Shown here piece by piece: positions 46,871 to 58,379 of a stretch of DNA of 64,000 nucleotides. A program made the translations under genes and the position numbers. The notes under the pieces were generated by a model. It saw only the letters and a program-made list of their open reading frames with translations, was not told the DNA's origin and searched no databases. The stretch covers positions 2,135,227-2,199,226 of the forward strand of contig NW_022098049.1 of assembly GCF_002288925.2 (NCBI RefSeq), in the 5' to 3' direction. The first letter of the stretch is position 1. Each line of letters begins with the position of its first letter. The DNA comes from Delphinapterus leucas (taxonomy: Eukaryota; Chordata; Mammalia; Artiodactyla; Monodontidae).

Positions 46871-47689
46871 GTTTATCCAGTCCCAGTGGGAGTCATTTTA
46901 AGTCCTGCCCAGCATACTTTCTGGGAGGGTGAGAGGAAATCAAATGATGAAGTCTGAATGGAGAGGATTGCCAGGGAGCCTGGGGCAGAGGGGGTGGTGG
47001 CAGCTGAGAGGGAATGCTTCTCCTTTGTCCTGAGAGTTAAAACTGGAGCGGTCCCCAGAGATGCGGATCTCCAGAGATCCCATGAAAAGTGCACAAGCAA
47101 GAGGCAGTTTTTTATAGCTTTGAAGCCCAGAGAGCACGAAGTTGGCTTACGATGGTGCCAGTCACAAGCCAATTAAAGTATTTCCAGGCATAACCATTTC
47201 CCTCTACACCATTGGTACTTTGACATGGGATCCAGAACAACAGCTAGTGAGTGGGGGAAGGAATGTGAAAGAGTCGTGGAAGAGAGCAGAAATTGCATAT
47301 GAGACCCCCTTCCCCCCTTCCCCCCCCACCCCGACACCTTTCACTGAACAGCTGGCTCTAGCTGGGAAGGGGGGGGGAAAGCGTTGGGATGAAACTGAAT
47401 TGTTGATTAATATAATGACCTGACACATGGAATTACTCTATTAAGACCATGTTTGTGACTTGATGTGACATCAGACTGTCATTACTTGGAAGTGACCAGA
47501 GCAGGCAGGGTCCTGCAATAGTTGTCGTCTGGAGTCAAGGACAAGCCCCTTTTTTCCTCCTAATGGCACTCCCCCTCAAATGAATAAATTTTTGGAGGGA
47601 TGGTGGGAGAAAAACAAAGTATGTTTTGATTATGTCCACCAGCAGTTACATAAATAACTTGGAAATAAACATCTTTTATACATAAGCCT

Positions 47690-47890
47690 TTTTTTTCTTT
47701 TATAGTATACTTCGAGCAGATTCCTGGAAATGGGGTTAATAGGTTAAAGGGCATGGATATTTCTGTGATTCTCAAAACATATTGCCAAGTTACTTTTCTA
47801 AAGGTTTGTACCAATTTACCTTCCCACCAGATAATGCGTGGAAGTTAGTATCATAAGATTGTTAGTATAATGGGGTTTACATGCTATTTC
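47690..47890 (-). mobile_element. Old L1-like fragment
   Basis: cagattcctggaaatggggt, attgccaagttacttttcta and accaatttaccttcccacca are antisense L1M-type text. Confidence 0.55.
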
Positions 47891-48335
47891 ATGTTTGGAA
47901 TAATTTTTAAAGTGCTTTTGTAATATGACACTTTTTGCATTAGGTGTTTTATCAATCTCTTTAAACTTGACATTAATATCTTGAATGCAGAATATTGTTA
48001 AGGGTCTGATTTAATAAGTTGATTACTGGCTATTCACATTCAGCTTCCAGGGGATTCCCTGGCGTACTTAGAAGAAGACCAAATCCTGTAGGATTTGTGG
48101 GCAAGAAAGAAAGGGAGAGGTGAAGCCCAGATGATCAGTGAATACAAGAGGCAGGTTCAACAGCCATGAGTGAGAGGTAAACAAATGAAGCAAGGGACCA
48201 GGAGCAAGGAGATGGCCATGAGGTCAAGAGGTGAAGTGGAAATGGACCTTGGGAGACAAAGATTCTAGCACAGGCCCCAAACAAGGAAATACGCCTTCCT
48301 CCCAACCCCCAAATATCAATGAATTCAAAATTTAT

Positions 48336-49680
48336 TTTTTTAAAAAAACCATAACATTTACTATCTTAACCATTTTAAGTATACAGTTCAGTAGTGTTCA
48401 GTATATTCACACTGATGTGAAATAGATTTGTAGAACCTTTTCATCTTGCAAAATGGACATTTTTACCCATTGAAGAAAAACACCCTTTTCCTTTCTCTCC
48501 CCAGCCCCTGGTAGCCACCATTTATTTATTGTTTCTATGAGTTTGACTACTTTAGATACCTGATATAAGTGGAATCATGCTGTATTTGTCTTCTTTTGTG
48601 ACTGGCTTATTTCACTTAGCATAGTGCCCTTGAGGTTCATCCATGTTGTATAGCACTTGACAGGATCTCCCTCCTTTTTAAGGCTGAATAATATTCCATT
48701 GTATGTATATACCACATTTTGTTCATCCATTCATCTATCAATTGATATTTGGGTTGCTTCCATCTTTGGCTATTGTGAATAGTGCTAAAGCATGGGTGTG
48801 CAAATACCTCTTCAAGAACCTGATTTCAATTCTTTTTTTTTAAAATTTCAATTCTTTTGAATATATATCCAGATGTAGGTTGCTGGGTCACATGGTAGTT
48901 CTATTTTTAATTTTTTGAGGACCTGCCATAACTGTTTTTTATGGTGTTTTACATGTTTTTTACCGTTTACAATCCCACCAACAGTGCACAAGTGTTCCAA
49001 TTTCTCCTCATTCTCACCAACACTTGTTATTTTCTGTTTTTTTTTTTTTAATAGTAGCCATCCTAATGGGTGTGAGGTGGTACCTCTCTATGATTTTGAC
49101 TTGCATTTCCCTTAAGATTAGTGATGTTAAGCGTCTTTTCATATGCTTGTTGGCTGTTAGCATATCATCTTTGGAGAAATGTTTATTCAAGTCCTTTGCT
49201 CATTTTAAAATCAGGTTATTTGATTTTTTTGTTGTTGAGTTGTAGGAGTTCTTTATATATTCTGGATATTAACTCCTTATCAGATTCATGATTTGCAAAC
49301 ATTTTCTCCCATTCCATAGGTTGGCTTTTAACTCTATTGATTGTGTCTTTTCATGCACAAAATTTTAAAGTTTGATGTAATCCCATTTGTCTACTTTTGC
49401 TTTTGTTGCCTGTGCTTTTGCTGTCATATCCAAGAAATCATTGCCAAGTCCAATGTCATAAAGCTTTTTCCCTGTGTTTTCTCCTAGGAGTTTTACAGTT
49501 TTAGATTTTTAAGTCTTTAATCCATTTTTAGTTAGTTTTTGTGTATGCTGTAAGATAAGGTTCTGACTTCATTCTTTTCCCTTTGGATGTCTAGTTTTCC
49601 CAACACCATTTGTTGAAGAGACTGTTCTTTCCCCTTTGATATTAGCAACCTTGTCAAAAATCATCAATTGTTATTATTTT
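48336..49680 (-). mobile_element. Older L1 (L1M-like) ORF2/3' region
   Basis: Continuous antisense L1 text: aataatattccattgtatgt, aatcccaccaacagtgcaca, ggtgtgaggtggtacctctc, cccaacaccatttgttgaag. Many indels; no open frame. Subfamily not assigned. Confidence 0.9.
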
Positions 49681-50957
49681 TTAATCAATGGAAAAATAAT
49701 AACAAGATCACAGAATTCTTCTTTTGTGACGTATATTTGGGACATATAGTGACTACTTGAGTGAGGTGGAGAGGTCCAAATAAAAAACATAAAAATGTGA
49801 ATAAAACTTTGAGACTGTTGGATGGGGACCTTGTAACACCTTTTCTTAAGATGTCATCAGTGCCAACGGGCAACAGTTGATTGATAAACTAATTATTTCA
49901 CCAAATAAGTGATTATTGAGTGCCTACTATACAGACACTAACCAGGCCAAGGGAATACAGGTGTATATAGGAGACAAGTCCCTGCTATGTGTGTTTCTGT
50001 GTAGGATCTCATTTTCTGTTAGCAGCATCAACAAAAATGTGTGTGCTGGCCCTACCTCTGCAAGGAATTTGGAGAGGTAAAAGAGACTGTGAGATGCTGT
50101 CCATGCTGTGAAGGGCCCGTGTGAGCTTATTCTTACCGTGGCCCCAGATACCCTTCATGTCCACTGCTCTTTGCTAAGGATTAATACCTGATGAGATGGA
50201 CCCATTTTGTAGCTTGGAGAGTGAAAGGGATGAGGGCTTAAAGGCTGGGGCTTACGTCCAGATGTCTGAAGGAGTCTGTGTTCCATCTGAAGCTGCTCTC
50301 CGTAGGACTATTTCTCAGGGTCTCCCCAGAAGTATCCCACTCTGGTTGAAACCAAAGGTTCATTTCAATAACCTAAGTGCTCCATTCAAGAAACACAGAA
50401 AATAGGGTAATGTCCCTTTTCTGTTCTACAGTTCAGTTTAGGATACCACGACATTGAATTAGTTGTTGTGCCTCTTTAGTCTCCAGTAGTCTGTGACAGT
50501 TTCTCAATCTTTCTTTGTTTTTCATGACCTTGACAGTTTTGAGGAGAACTGGGCATGTATTTTGTAGAGTGTTGGGCCCAGTCACTTTAAAAAAAAATTT
50601 TTATTGGCATATAGTTGATTTACAATGTTATAATCGTTTTTAATGCATTATTTTGTGGTCTTCCTAGAGCCCAGAGTTAAAGCACTTCTCAAGTTATTCA
50701 TAAAGGTAGTTTTCTAGGTTGGATAGACCTGAATGGACCCTTGTAACTCATACAATAATTTTAAAAATCCATTGCCCAGAAGGGAAAACTGCAGGTATGA
50801 GTCACCCTGACAGAGTCCAGCATTGGCCAGGTTTATATCTGTTTGGTTTTACATTATAGCCGATCTGTTAGGGTCTTGGAAGGAAAATCTAAGATACACT
50901 CAGCCAGGATTTTGAAGACAATTTAATGAAGGGACTGTTAACCCAGGTGAGTCAGTG

Positions 50958-51535
50958 TCTTAGCTTGAGCTTCTATAAAAATATCATAGATTAAGTGGCT
51001 GAAAGTACAGATGTTTATTTCTCACAGTTCTGGAGGCTGGAAGTCTAAGACCAGAGCCTTGGTGAGGGCTCTTTTCCTGGCTTGCAGATGACTGCCCTCT
51101 TTCTCCTCGCATAGAGGCGGACGAAAGCTCTGGTCTCCCTCTCTCTCTTTTTTTAAAAAATACTTATTTATTTATTTTGGTCGTGCCGGGTCTTAGTTGC
51201 GGCACATGGGATCTTTGTTGCGGCATGTGGTATCTTTTAGTTGCAGCATGCAGACTTCTTAGTTGCGGCATGCAGACTCTTAGTTGCAGCATGCATGTGG
51301 GATCTAGTTCCCTGACCAGGGATCAAACCCGGACCCCCTGCATTGGGAGCGCAGAGTCTTACCCACTGGACCACCAGGGAAGTCCCTCTGGTCTTTCTTT
51401 CTCTGCTTAAAAGGGCACTTATCCCACTATGGGGACCGCACCCTCATGACCTAATCTACGCCTAATTACCTCCCAAATGTCCCACCTCCAAATACCATCA
51501 CATTGTGGGTTAGAGCTTCAACATATGAAATTCGG
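50958..51535 (-). mobile_element. MaLR LTR (MST-like), split by SINE 51147-51385
   Basis: Antisense: tttatttctcacagttctgg, aggctggaagtctaagacca; then after the SINE accgcaccctcatgacctaa and cacctccaaataccatcaca. Confidence 0.85.
51147..51385 (-). mobile_element. CHR-type SINE nested in a MaLR LTR
   Basis: Antisense copy ending gaccaccagggaagtccc. Duplications starting ctctggtct at 51128-51146 and 51386-51404, with a few differences. Confidence 0.9.
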
Positions 51536-51564
51536 GGGGTGGGGGGACAGAAGCAAGCAGCTCA

Positions 51565-51930
51565 TAATAGGCAGGGATAAAAAGAACCAATAGGGGTGTT
51601 GAGGCTCTCAGGGACTGGCAGCAGAGGGAAGCTGTTCCACACCAAGGCCTGAAGGAGCAGGGGAGGAAATTGTATCATGGATCTCAGAGCTGCAGATGGC
51701 AGTTGTGAGTTGGGCAGGGGCCCAGCAGGAGCGGTAGTAGTAGAGATATGAAGACATTGCCAGAACATTGAGGCGGGAGAGAGCAGGAAATATCCAACCT
51801 TCCATGTCCTTTCCTCCAGTTCCCAGTTGTTGTCACCCTTTGGCCAAACCCAACCAGAAGCTAAGGGCAAAGGAGCCTGGACATTGCAGTCCTTCATAAT
51901 CAGCCCCTCCAGGCCACACAGAAGGGTAGG
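51565..51930 (+). mobile_element. Old unclassified repeat
   Basis: aaaagaaccaataggggtgt, tgaggctctcagggactggc and gccaaacccaaccagaagct. Its 5' part is probably 50880-50957 (atttaatgaagggactgtta), the MaLR LTR having inserted between. Related text is at 59665-59935 and perhaps at 11560-12200. Confidence 0.5.
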
Positions 51931-52075
51931 GAATGGAGGAGAGTGTGTGTAAATGGTGAATAGCCAGCACAGATACTTAAAAGTGTACCTATGTTGACTC
52001 TATCCATTTATTTAGTAATGCAAACTTTCAGAGGGCAGAAACACGACCTTTTTGTAAACTAAGCAATTGTATACA

Positions 52076-53280
52076 TTTCCTAGGGCTGCATGCATAACGA
52101 AGTATCACAAACTCTGTGGCTTAAAATAACAGACACAAATTCTAACAGTTCTGGAAGCTCGAAGTCTGAAATCAAGGTGTCATCAGGGCCACGCTCCCTC
52201 TGAAACCGGTAGGGGAGAATCCTTTCTTGGCTTTTCTAGCTTCTGATGGTTACATTCCTTGGCTTGTAGATGCATCATTCTAGTCTCTGTCTCCAAGGTC
52301 ACATTGTCCTCTCCCTGTGTGTTTCTGCTTCCTCTTCTTCTAAGGAGACTAGCCATATTGGGTTAAGGGCCACCCTACTCCAGTATGACCTCATCTTTTT
52401 AAAAAAAAATTTTTTTTTAATAGTTTATGATGAGCAAATCTTACTGTTTTCTTTGTTGTTTTTTTTAAAATTAATTTTTATTGGAGTATAGTTGCTTTAC
52501 AATGTTGTGTTAGTTTCTGCTGTACAGCAAAGTGAATCAGTTACACGTATATGTATATCCCCTCTTTTTTGGATTTTCTTCCCATTTAGGTCACCACAGA
52601 GCACTGAGTAGAGTTCCCTGTGCTATATAGTAGGTTCTCATTAGTTATCTATTTTATACATAGTAGTGTATATATGTCAATCCCAATCTCACAGTTAATC
52701 CCCCCCACCCCCAGTATCCATAAGTTTGTTCTCTACATCTGTGTTTCTATTTCTGCTTTGCAAATAAGTTCATCTGTACCATTTTTCTAGATTCCACATA
52801 TAAGCAATATTATACGATATTTGTTTTTCCCTTTGTGACTTACTTCACTCTGTATGACAGTCTCTGGGTCTCTCCATGTCTCTGCAAATGTCGCCATTTT
52901 GTTCCTTTTTATGGCTGAGTAATATTCCTTTGTATATATGTACCACATCTTCTTTATCCATTCTTCTGTTGATGGACATTTAGGTTGCTTCCATGTCCTG
53001 GGTATTGTAAATAGTGCTGCAGTGAACATTGGGGTGCATGTATCTTTTTGAATTATGGTTTTCTCTGGGTATATGCCCAGGAGTGGGATTGTTGGGTCAT
53101 ATGGTAGTTCTATTTTTAGTTTTTTGAGGAACCTCCAAGTATGACCTCATCTTTTTTATTTTTATTTTTTTTTGACCTCATCTTAAATAAACTAGTTACA
53201 TCTTAAGTGACTCTATTTCCAAACAAGGTCAAATTCTGAAGTTGTGAATGGACATGAGTTCAGGGGGACACCCCACTACA
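52076..53280 (-). mobile_element. MaLR LTR (MLT1-like), split by L1 52401-53137
   Basis: Antisense: cctagggctgcatgcataac, gaaatcaaggtgtcatcagg, attccttggcttgtagatgc; resumes after the L1 with gacctcatcttaaataaact and atttccaaacaaggtcaaat. Confidence 0.88.
52401..53137 (-). mobile_element. L1 3' end nested in an antisense MaLR LTR
   Basis: Reverse of the L1 3' UTR and ORF2 end (ttggagtatagttgctttac; ggctgagtaatattcctttg). Duplications agtatgacctcatcttttt at about 52382-52400 and 53138-53156. The first about 65 bp are a non-L1-like scrambled tail. Confidence 0.9.
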
Positions 53281-54224
53281 CTAGTGAAATTCTTTTTTTT
53301 TTTCAGTTGAGGAGAAGGAGGCAGAACAAATAATTTGTCTAGGTCACAGAAAGTGGTTGAGCTGAGTTTAGAAGCATATTTTTAACTATTAATTAGCCAA
53401 AATGTCTTCCTCCTTCCCCTCTGCCTGCCCCCTTGCCAGCCACCAACCCGGTACTTTCATTACTTATTTTCTCATTCAAGGACAACTTGGATGTTAGTTG
53501 ACCTTAATTTCAGTGGACAAAAATGACTGGGTTTGTTGGCTATTGGGTGGAGGGATGTGTGGGGAAAAGAAAAATCTCTCAGCCTCCTTGAGATTTACTT
53601 TTCTTTTTGTTTGTAAAATAGCAAAAATGAAACCTATCTCATTTAGTGGTTGTGAGCATTAAATAAAACCAATTTGTGAGAAAGTGCTTGGCAGAGTCTT
53701 CCAAAGCGTGCATGCAACCCTGAGGAATTTTATAGACAAAATTTCAGAGAGTAAAGAGGACATTATTCATGCATGGTGTTAATTAATTTATATTCTTGAA
53801 TTTCTGCATTGTTGACATGCCTTCAAGTCTTAGACAAATGAACAAGAAACAGAAGTAGTGTAGCACAGATCTTCAGCATTGCCTATAAGTTTAGGTTGCT
53901 ATTTAGCGTCTTTCAAACAGTAAGTAATTTACTTTCATCCTCTGTGCTAGGTTATAGCAAAAGTTGATGTCATATCTCTTGCTATTTACCAGCAAAATTA
54001 CTTTGGTCATGTTGCTTAGCTTTATGATCTTGCGTTGTAAAGGTTAAAAGGAAACACACACACACAGAGGAAGGAACACATACAAGGTCCTACTACAACT
54101 CCTGGTACATTAAAGGTGATCAGAAATTGAAAGTTAAAAAATTTTTTTATCACATTATTATTACTATTAGTGTTATTAATATCATTGATATGCACAGGAA
54201 TCGAGTTATAGATACTTGGCTAAT

Positions 54225-54890
54225 GAACTTTTTTTTAACTTTTAAAAATTTTGAACTAATTTTAGACTTAAAGAAAAGTTACAAAAATAGTACAGAGAAT
54301 TCCTATATATGCTTCACTAGCTTTCCCTAATGTTAACATCTTAACTAACCACAGTATGATGATCAAAACCAGGAAATTAAGATTGATATAATACGATTAA
54401 GTAAATTACAGATCTTACTTGAAATTGCTTGTTTTCCTGTTTAACTTTCCAATTTCCTATAGCGATCCAGTGAATTTATGAGACGAGACTAGCTTAGTCT
54501 TCTGTAATGTAGTTTTTTATTGTGTTTCATGATCTCGACACTTTTGAAAAGAACTTACCGGTTACTTTGTGGAATGTCCTTCAATTTGGGTTTGTGTTTT
54601 CTTTGATTAAACTGAGGTAATGCAGTTTCGGCAAGGATACCTCAGAAGTAATGTTACATCTTCCACCATGTACCATATCAGGAGGTACATGATGCCAATA
54701 TATTTTATGACTGGTGTTGCTAACCTTGACCTCTTGGTTAAAGTGGTACTGTCAGGTTTCTCCATTTTAAGTTACTGTTTTACCTTTTGTAGCTAACAAA
54801 TATCTTGGGGAGATACTTTGAGACTATGAATATATCCTGTTTCTCATACTTTTGCACACTTGTTCTAGCATCTATGGAGGATTCTTGCCA
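54225..54890 (-). mobile_element. Ancient L1 (L1M-like) 3' region
   Basis: agttacaaaaatagtacaga, gaattcctatatatgcttca and ttcaatttgggtttgtgttt parallel the 26300 and 46310 copies. Confidence 0.65.
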
Positions 54891-55583
54891 GCAACAGTTA
54901 CTAATGTGGTATTTGCTTACTGGAGATTTTCTATTTCCTTCATGCCTATGTTTATTAATTGGAATTCCTCTCTAGGGAAGAGTTGTTCCTTCTCCCCCAC
55001 TTATTTATATTAGAATGAGCTTATACACATTTTATTTTATGGGTTATAATCTGATACTGTCATTATTAATTTTGTTGCTCAAATTGTTCCAGCTTTGGCC
55101 ACTAGGAGCATAATCAGGCTGGCTCCCGTATCCTTTCAACATGCTCTATCATTTGTTTGTACCTTCTTACGTTATGGCACTTCCTTCTTTTTCTAAGCTC
55201 ATCTTGCATTTTCCTTGCCCCAACCCTGGAATCAACCTTTTTTCCGAAAAGCACTAGTTCCTTCTATTGGAGGATGAATTTAGAAACCATGATCTTGGTG
55301 GTGGGTGTGCTCATTGCTACTGGGGTGTCATTGTTTCTAGGTCCTCTCAGTGGACAGAGCTAGGAAATATGTATATGTATACTAAACACACACACATCTA
55401 CATTTATTTCAGTATGAATCTGTATAAATATGAAAAGCCATAATGAATGTTTTCATTCTAAAGTAAATGCATGAGTATGTGTAAGGTACGCTTCAATTCG
55501 TCTTCCCCAAATAAGGAGAACATTACAGTATTGCTTGTTTACTTGTAATAAACAGTCAGTAGTACTTGTTTACTTTAAGTTTT

Positions 55584-55800
55584 GAATTTTTTTCTTTTTC
55601 TTTTTTTGCGGTACGCGGGCCTCTCACCGCTGCGGCCTCTCCCGTTGTGGAGTACAGGCTCCGGACGCGCAGGCTCAGCGGCCATGGCTCACGGGCCCAG
55701 CCGCTCCGCGGCACGTGGGATCCTCCCGGACCGGGGCACGAACCCGCACCACCTGCATCGGCAGGCAGACTGTCAACCACTGCGCCACCAGGGAAGCCCT
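55584..55800 (-). mobile_element. CHR-type SINE (200-bp form)
   Basis: Antisense copy (gcggtacgcgggcctctcac ... gccaccagggaagccct). Duplications actttaagtttt (55572-55583) and actttcagtttt (55801-55812). Confidence 0.92.
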
Positions 55801-55812
55801 ACTTTCAGTTTT

Positions 55813-57002
55813 ATGTTATGATTCACATAGCTGAGGTTATTAGAGAAGAGACCTAACCTCAGAGAATTCTGAAAACAGAAAAAAAAAAATCATAGAGGTA
55901 TCCAATTCGTGTTTCCTAAACTGGTATTCCATGGGGTACTGTTTTGGGAGGTGTTAATAGGCTCATCAGGATAAAAGGGCTCTGTGGTCCAGTGAATTTG
56001 GGAAACTTGTCACGGTAGATCCCCCCCCACACTTGTGTAACACTGCTCAGGGATTATTAAAGGAGTTTTTAAAAAAATATGTTTTCCAGAAAACTCATAT
56101 TTTATAAACAAAATATCAGACAAACTTTATAGAAGCAGAAGATATAAAAGAAGAAGAAAACGTCAAATTTATATGCAATTTTTGTTGTATAAAATTTATT
56201 TGAGACTAAATGTTGGTCTGCACAATAACGTGAAATTTTTAAAGTAAGTGTGACCACATTCCTTGTTAAGAGAAGCTGCTATAAGGTACGTCTTCAGATG
56301 GCTTTTAAAATCTATGGGGAAAATGACATTTGCTTCAACAGGGGCAGATATATTCTTTAGAAAAAGGTGTTCTCCACTCCTGCTTATGGAAATACAGCTC
56401 AACAGAACTTATGGGAAAACTAACAACAAAGACAAAATATCCTGTTTCAAAGTAGTCATTTTGCCGATGAAGGTAGAAACCTACAATCTTTCCCCCCAAG
56501 AGCATTTCCTATTTAAACCTTCTATTTTTAACCTGATGGTGGGATTCATGGCTAATGCTTATGAGATCTGCGTCTAGACAGTTGAGAAAAACAGGAAATG
56601 AGTTACATTGTTGTAGCTTAAGATAATTTAACCTTTTGTCTTCTAGCTCCAAGCTGTGCCTGCTTTTAAAAAAAAAAAAAGAACATTCCTTCTCTCCTGA
56701 GAATTTCAGGGCATTTAGGGAACTATAATAATCCAAGGCCTCTTCAGGGAGCAGAGATAGCTATTTTGGTGGAAAAGGAAATGAGAACATGGGTTTACTG
56801 GGCTTGGCCTATGAAATGAATCCAGCCATTTGGAGGAACATGTTGCTCTCTTCTGAATTCTGAGTGTGTGCTCACAGCTGTCTCGGATGGTGTGCTTCTA
56901 AGGGGCAGGAACTCAGCCTGGCTAACCCAGTCTCCCTGTGTGCTGGTCGCATCGTGTGATGCTGTAGGACATACAGTGTCCCCCAGAAGAGCAAGTTAAG
57001 AA
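55813..57002. other. Intergenic DNA, mostly unassigned
   Basis: 55890-56050 (ggtattccatggggtact and on) may be a DNA-transposon relic; the rest shows nothing clear. Confidence 0.4.
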
Positions 57003-57285
57003 GCAGCAGCTGGCATCTATAGAATGCTTTCTATGTGCCAGGCACTGAACTAAGCACATTCACATACATGATCTTGTTTAATTCTCTCAACGACCCTAAC
57101 AAGGTGTGGCTATTACTATTACCCCCATTTTACCCATGAAGAAATGGAAGCACAGAGAAGTTAAGGAACTTTGCAAGAGTAGCAAACCTGGCATTTGAAC
57201 CCAAATCAATATGATTCTAGAACCTATGTTCTTAGTTGGTATGCTATACTGTAGTAGGGCTGTTTTGAAGATTAAATGAGATGAT
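57003..57285 (+). mobile_element. MIR SINE
   Basis: tatgtgccaggcactgaact, ttacccatgaagaaatggaa and gcacagagaagttaaggaac. The chimeric SINE-PCBD2 insertion lies about 100 bp further on. Confidence 0.85.
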
Positions 57286-57385
57286 GTATATAATAAATTT
57301 ACCATGGTTTCTGGCCCATAATAGGCATCGTAACTAATTCCTGCTATTATTTACACGTATAAGTAAAATAATACTATTCTTCTTT

Positions 57386-57402
57386 ACAAGTAGATGATGA
57401 CA
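57386..57402 (+). repeat. Left target-site duplication of the SINE-PCBD2 insertion
   Basis: acaagtagatgatgaca, identical over 17 bp to 58293-58309. It directly precedes the SINE. Confidence 0.92.
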
Positions 57403-57546
57403 GGGGACTTCCCTGGTGGTCCAGTGGTTAAGACTCCATGCTTCCAATGCAGCGGGTGCGTGTTCGATCCCTGGTCAGGGAACTAAGATCATGCGTGCCC
57501 CGTGGCGCGGCCAGAAAAACAACAGCAGCGACAACAACAAAACAAC
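57403..57546 (+). mobile_element. CHR-type SINE forming the 5' half of the chimeric insertion
   Basis: Begins at the SINE 5' end (gggacttccctggtggtcc), carries the tRNA-like B box (gttcgatccctgg) and ends in an ACA-rich tail that abuts PCBD2 exon 1. The left duplication abuts its 5' end. I see no separate duplication at its 3' end. Confidence 0.9.
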
Positions 57547-57595
57547 AGGGCTCGCTGCACTGAGAGGCAGGAACCGGAGCCTCGTGGCCATGAGT

Positions 57596-57690
57596 CCATT
57601 TGGCAGTTCGGAATTCTTTAATAGAAGAAATGTAAAATAACTCGATGTTGGAGAAGACGAGCACTCTGTTTTGTGGCCATTAAGCCCACA
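57596..57690 (+). other. About 95-bp extra segment in the PCBD2 retrocopy
   Basis: Lies between LVAMS (end of exon 1) and [10 protein letters not shown] (start of exon 2). Normal PCBD2 has these almost adjacent. Borders are approximate. The same interpretations apply as for 57817-57938. Confidence 0.5.
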
Positions 57691-57816
57691 GATGCGCACT
57701 GGTTGATAGCAGAGGAGAGGCACCAAGTTACACTTGACCTTAAAGCAACAGGATGGTCGGAATTAAGTGAGAGAGATGCCATCTACAAAGAGTTCTCTTT
57801 CAAAAATTTTAATCAG

Positions 57817-57938
57817 GGAACACAGCACTTATCTCCTTATGCTGGTCATCGAGTCACACAGTGGGTCACACACATCACTGGTCCACCCCCTTCCTCCCGT
57901 GTGAGGAAGCCAAGTCTGAGAAGAAGTAACTATCGAAG
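57817..57938 (+). other. 122-bp extra segment in the PCBD2 retrocopy
   Basis: Lies between codons for ...NFNQ and AFGFM..., which are adjacent in normal PCBD2. It starts after cag and ends before gca, a probable exon joint. It is not a recognised repeat, and 122 is not a multiple of 3, so it would have shifted the frame. It could be an alternative exon carried in the retrotransposed RNA or a later insertion; no duplicated flanks are seen. Confidence 0.6.
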
Positions 57939-58292
57939 GCATTTGGCTTTATGTCCTGAGTTGCCCTACAAACAAGATGAATCATCACCTGGAGTGGTTC
58001 AATGTGTACAACAAGGTCCAGATAACTCTCACATCACATGACTGTGGTTGACTGACCAAAAGAGATGTGAAACTGGCCAAGTTTTTATTGAAAAAGGCAG
58101 CTGCTTCTGTGTGATTTCTTCCAAAACACATGTAAAATCTTATATACACATCTAGCTCCAATGTATTTTGAAGGCAATTTACATGAACAAATTAAGTTGT
58201 AAATTTAGTTCACCTTTTGAACTATCACATTTTGTAAAATCAGTGCTTAAATAAAAATTATTTAAACTTGAAAAAAGGAAACCCAACAAAAA

Positions 58293-58309
58293 ACAAGTAG
58301 ATGATGACA
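58293..58309 (+). repeat. Right target-site duplication of the SINE-PCBD2 insertion
   Basis: acaagtagatgatgaca, directly after the A-rich tail of the PCBD2 retrocopy. A perfect copy of 57386-57402. Confidence 0.92.
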
Positions 58310-58379
58310 CTCACCCTCACCCTTCTCCTTGTAAGATACACAGTGCATAGTGCTTCTAAGTAGCTGTTGAATCGAGTGA

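Larger units (their letters stand above)
57547..58292 (+). pseudogene. PCBD2: Processed pseudogene of PCBD2, fused 5' to a SINE
   Basis: PCBD2 (DCoH2) is pterin-4a-carbinolamine dehydratase 2, also a dimerisation cofactor of HNF1. Recognisable parts in order: LAALRGRNRSLVAMS (exon 1 end); [40 protein letters not shown] and NQ; AFGFMS-stop-[23 protein letters not shown]; then a degraded C-terminus. There are no introns of normal type, a 3' UTR with AATAAA at 58250-58255, and an A-rich tail at 58271-58292, so this is a retrocopy. It is dead: in-frame TGA at 57957 and 58049, a small deletion near the Q-A-E-K region, and two extra segments (about 57596-57690 and 57817-57938). It is 5'-truncated directly at the 3' end of the SINE 57403-57546. 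One 17-bp duplication flanks the pair. Family identity is firm; expression is unlikely. Confidence 0.9.

Noticed and set aside
48050..48064. Text ggggattccctggcg resembling a SINE head
   Set aside because: Only about 14 bp match and the following sequence is not SINE, so it is not called as an element.
5310..55821. Recurrent peptides of the type GGAVVESPPADAGD at many loci
   Set aside because: These are translations of the CHR SINE (both orientations), not a gene family.
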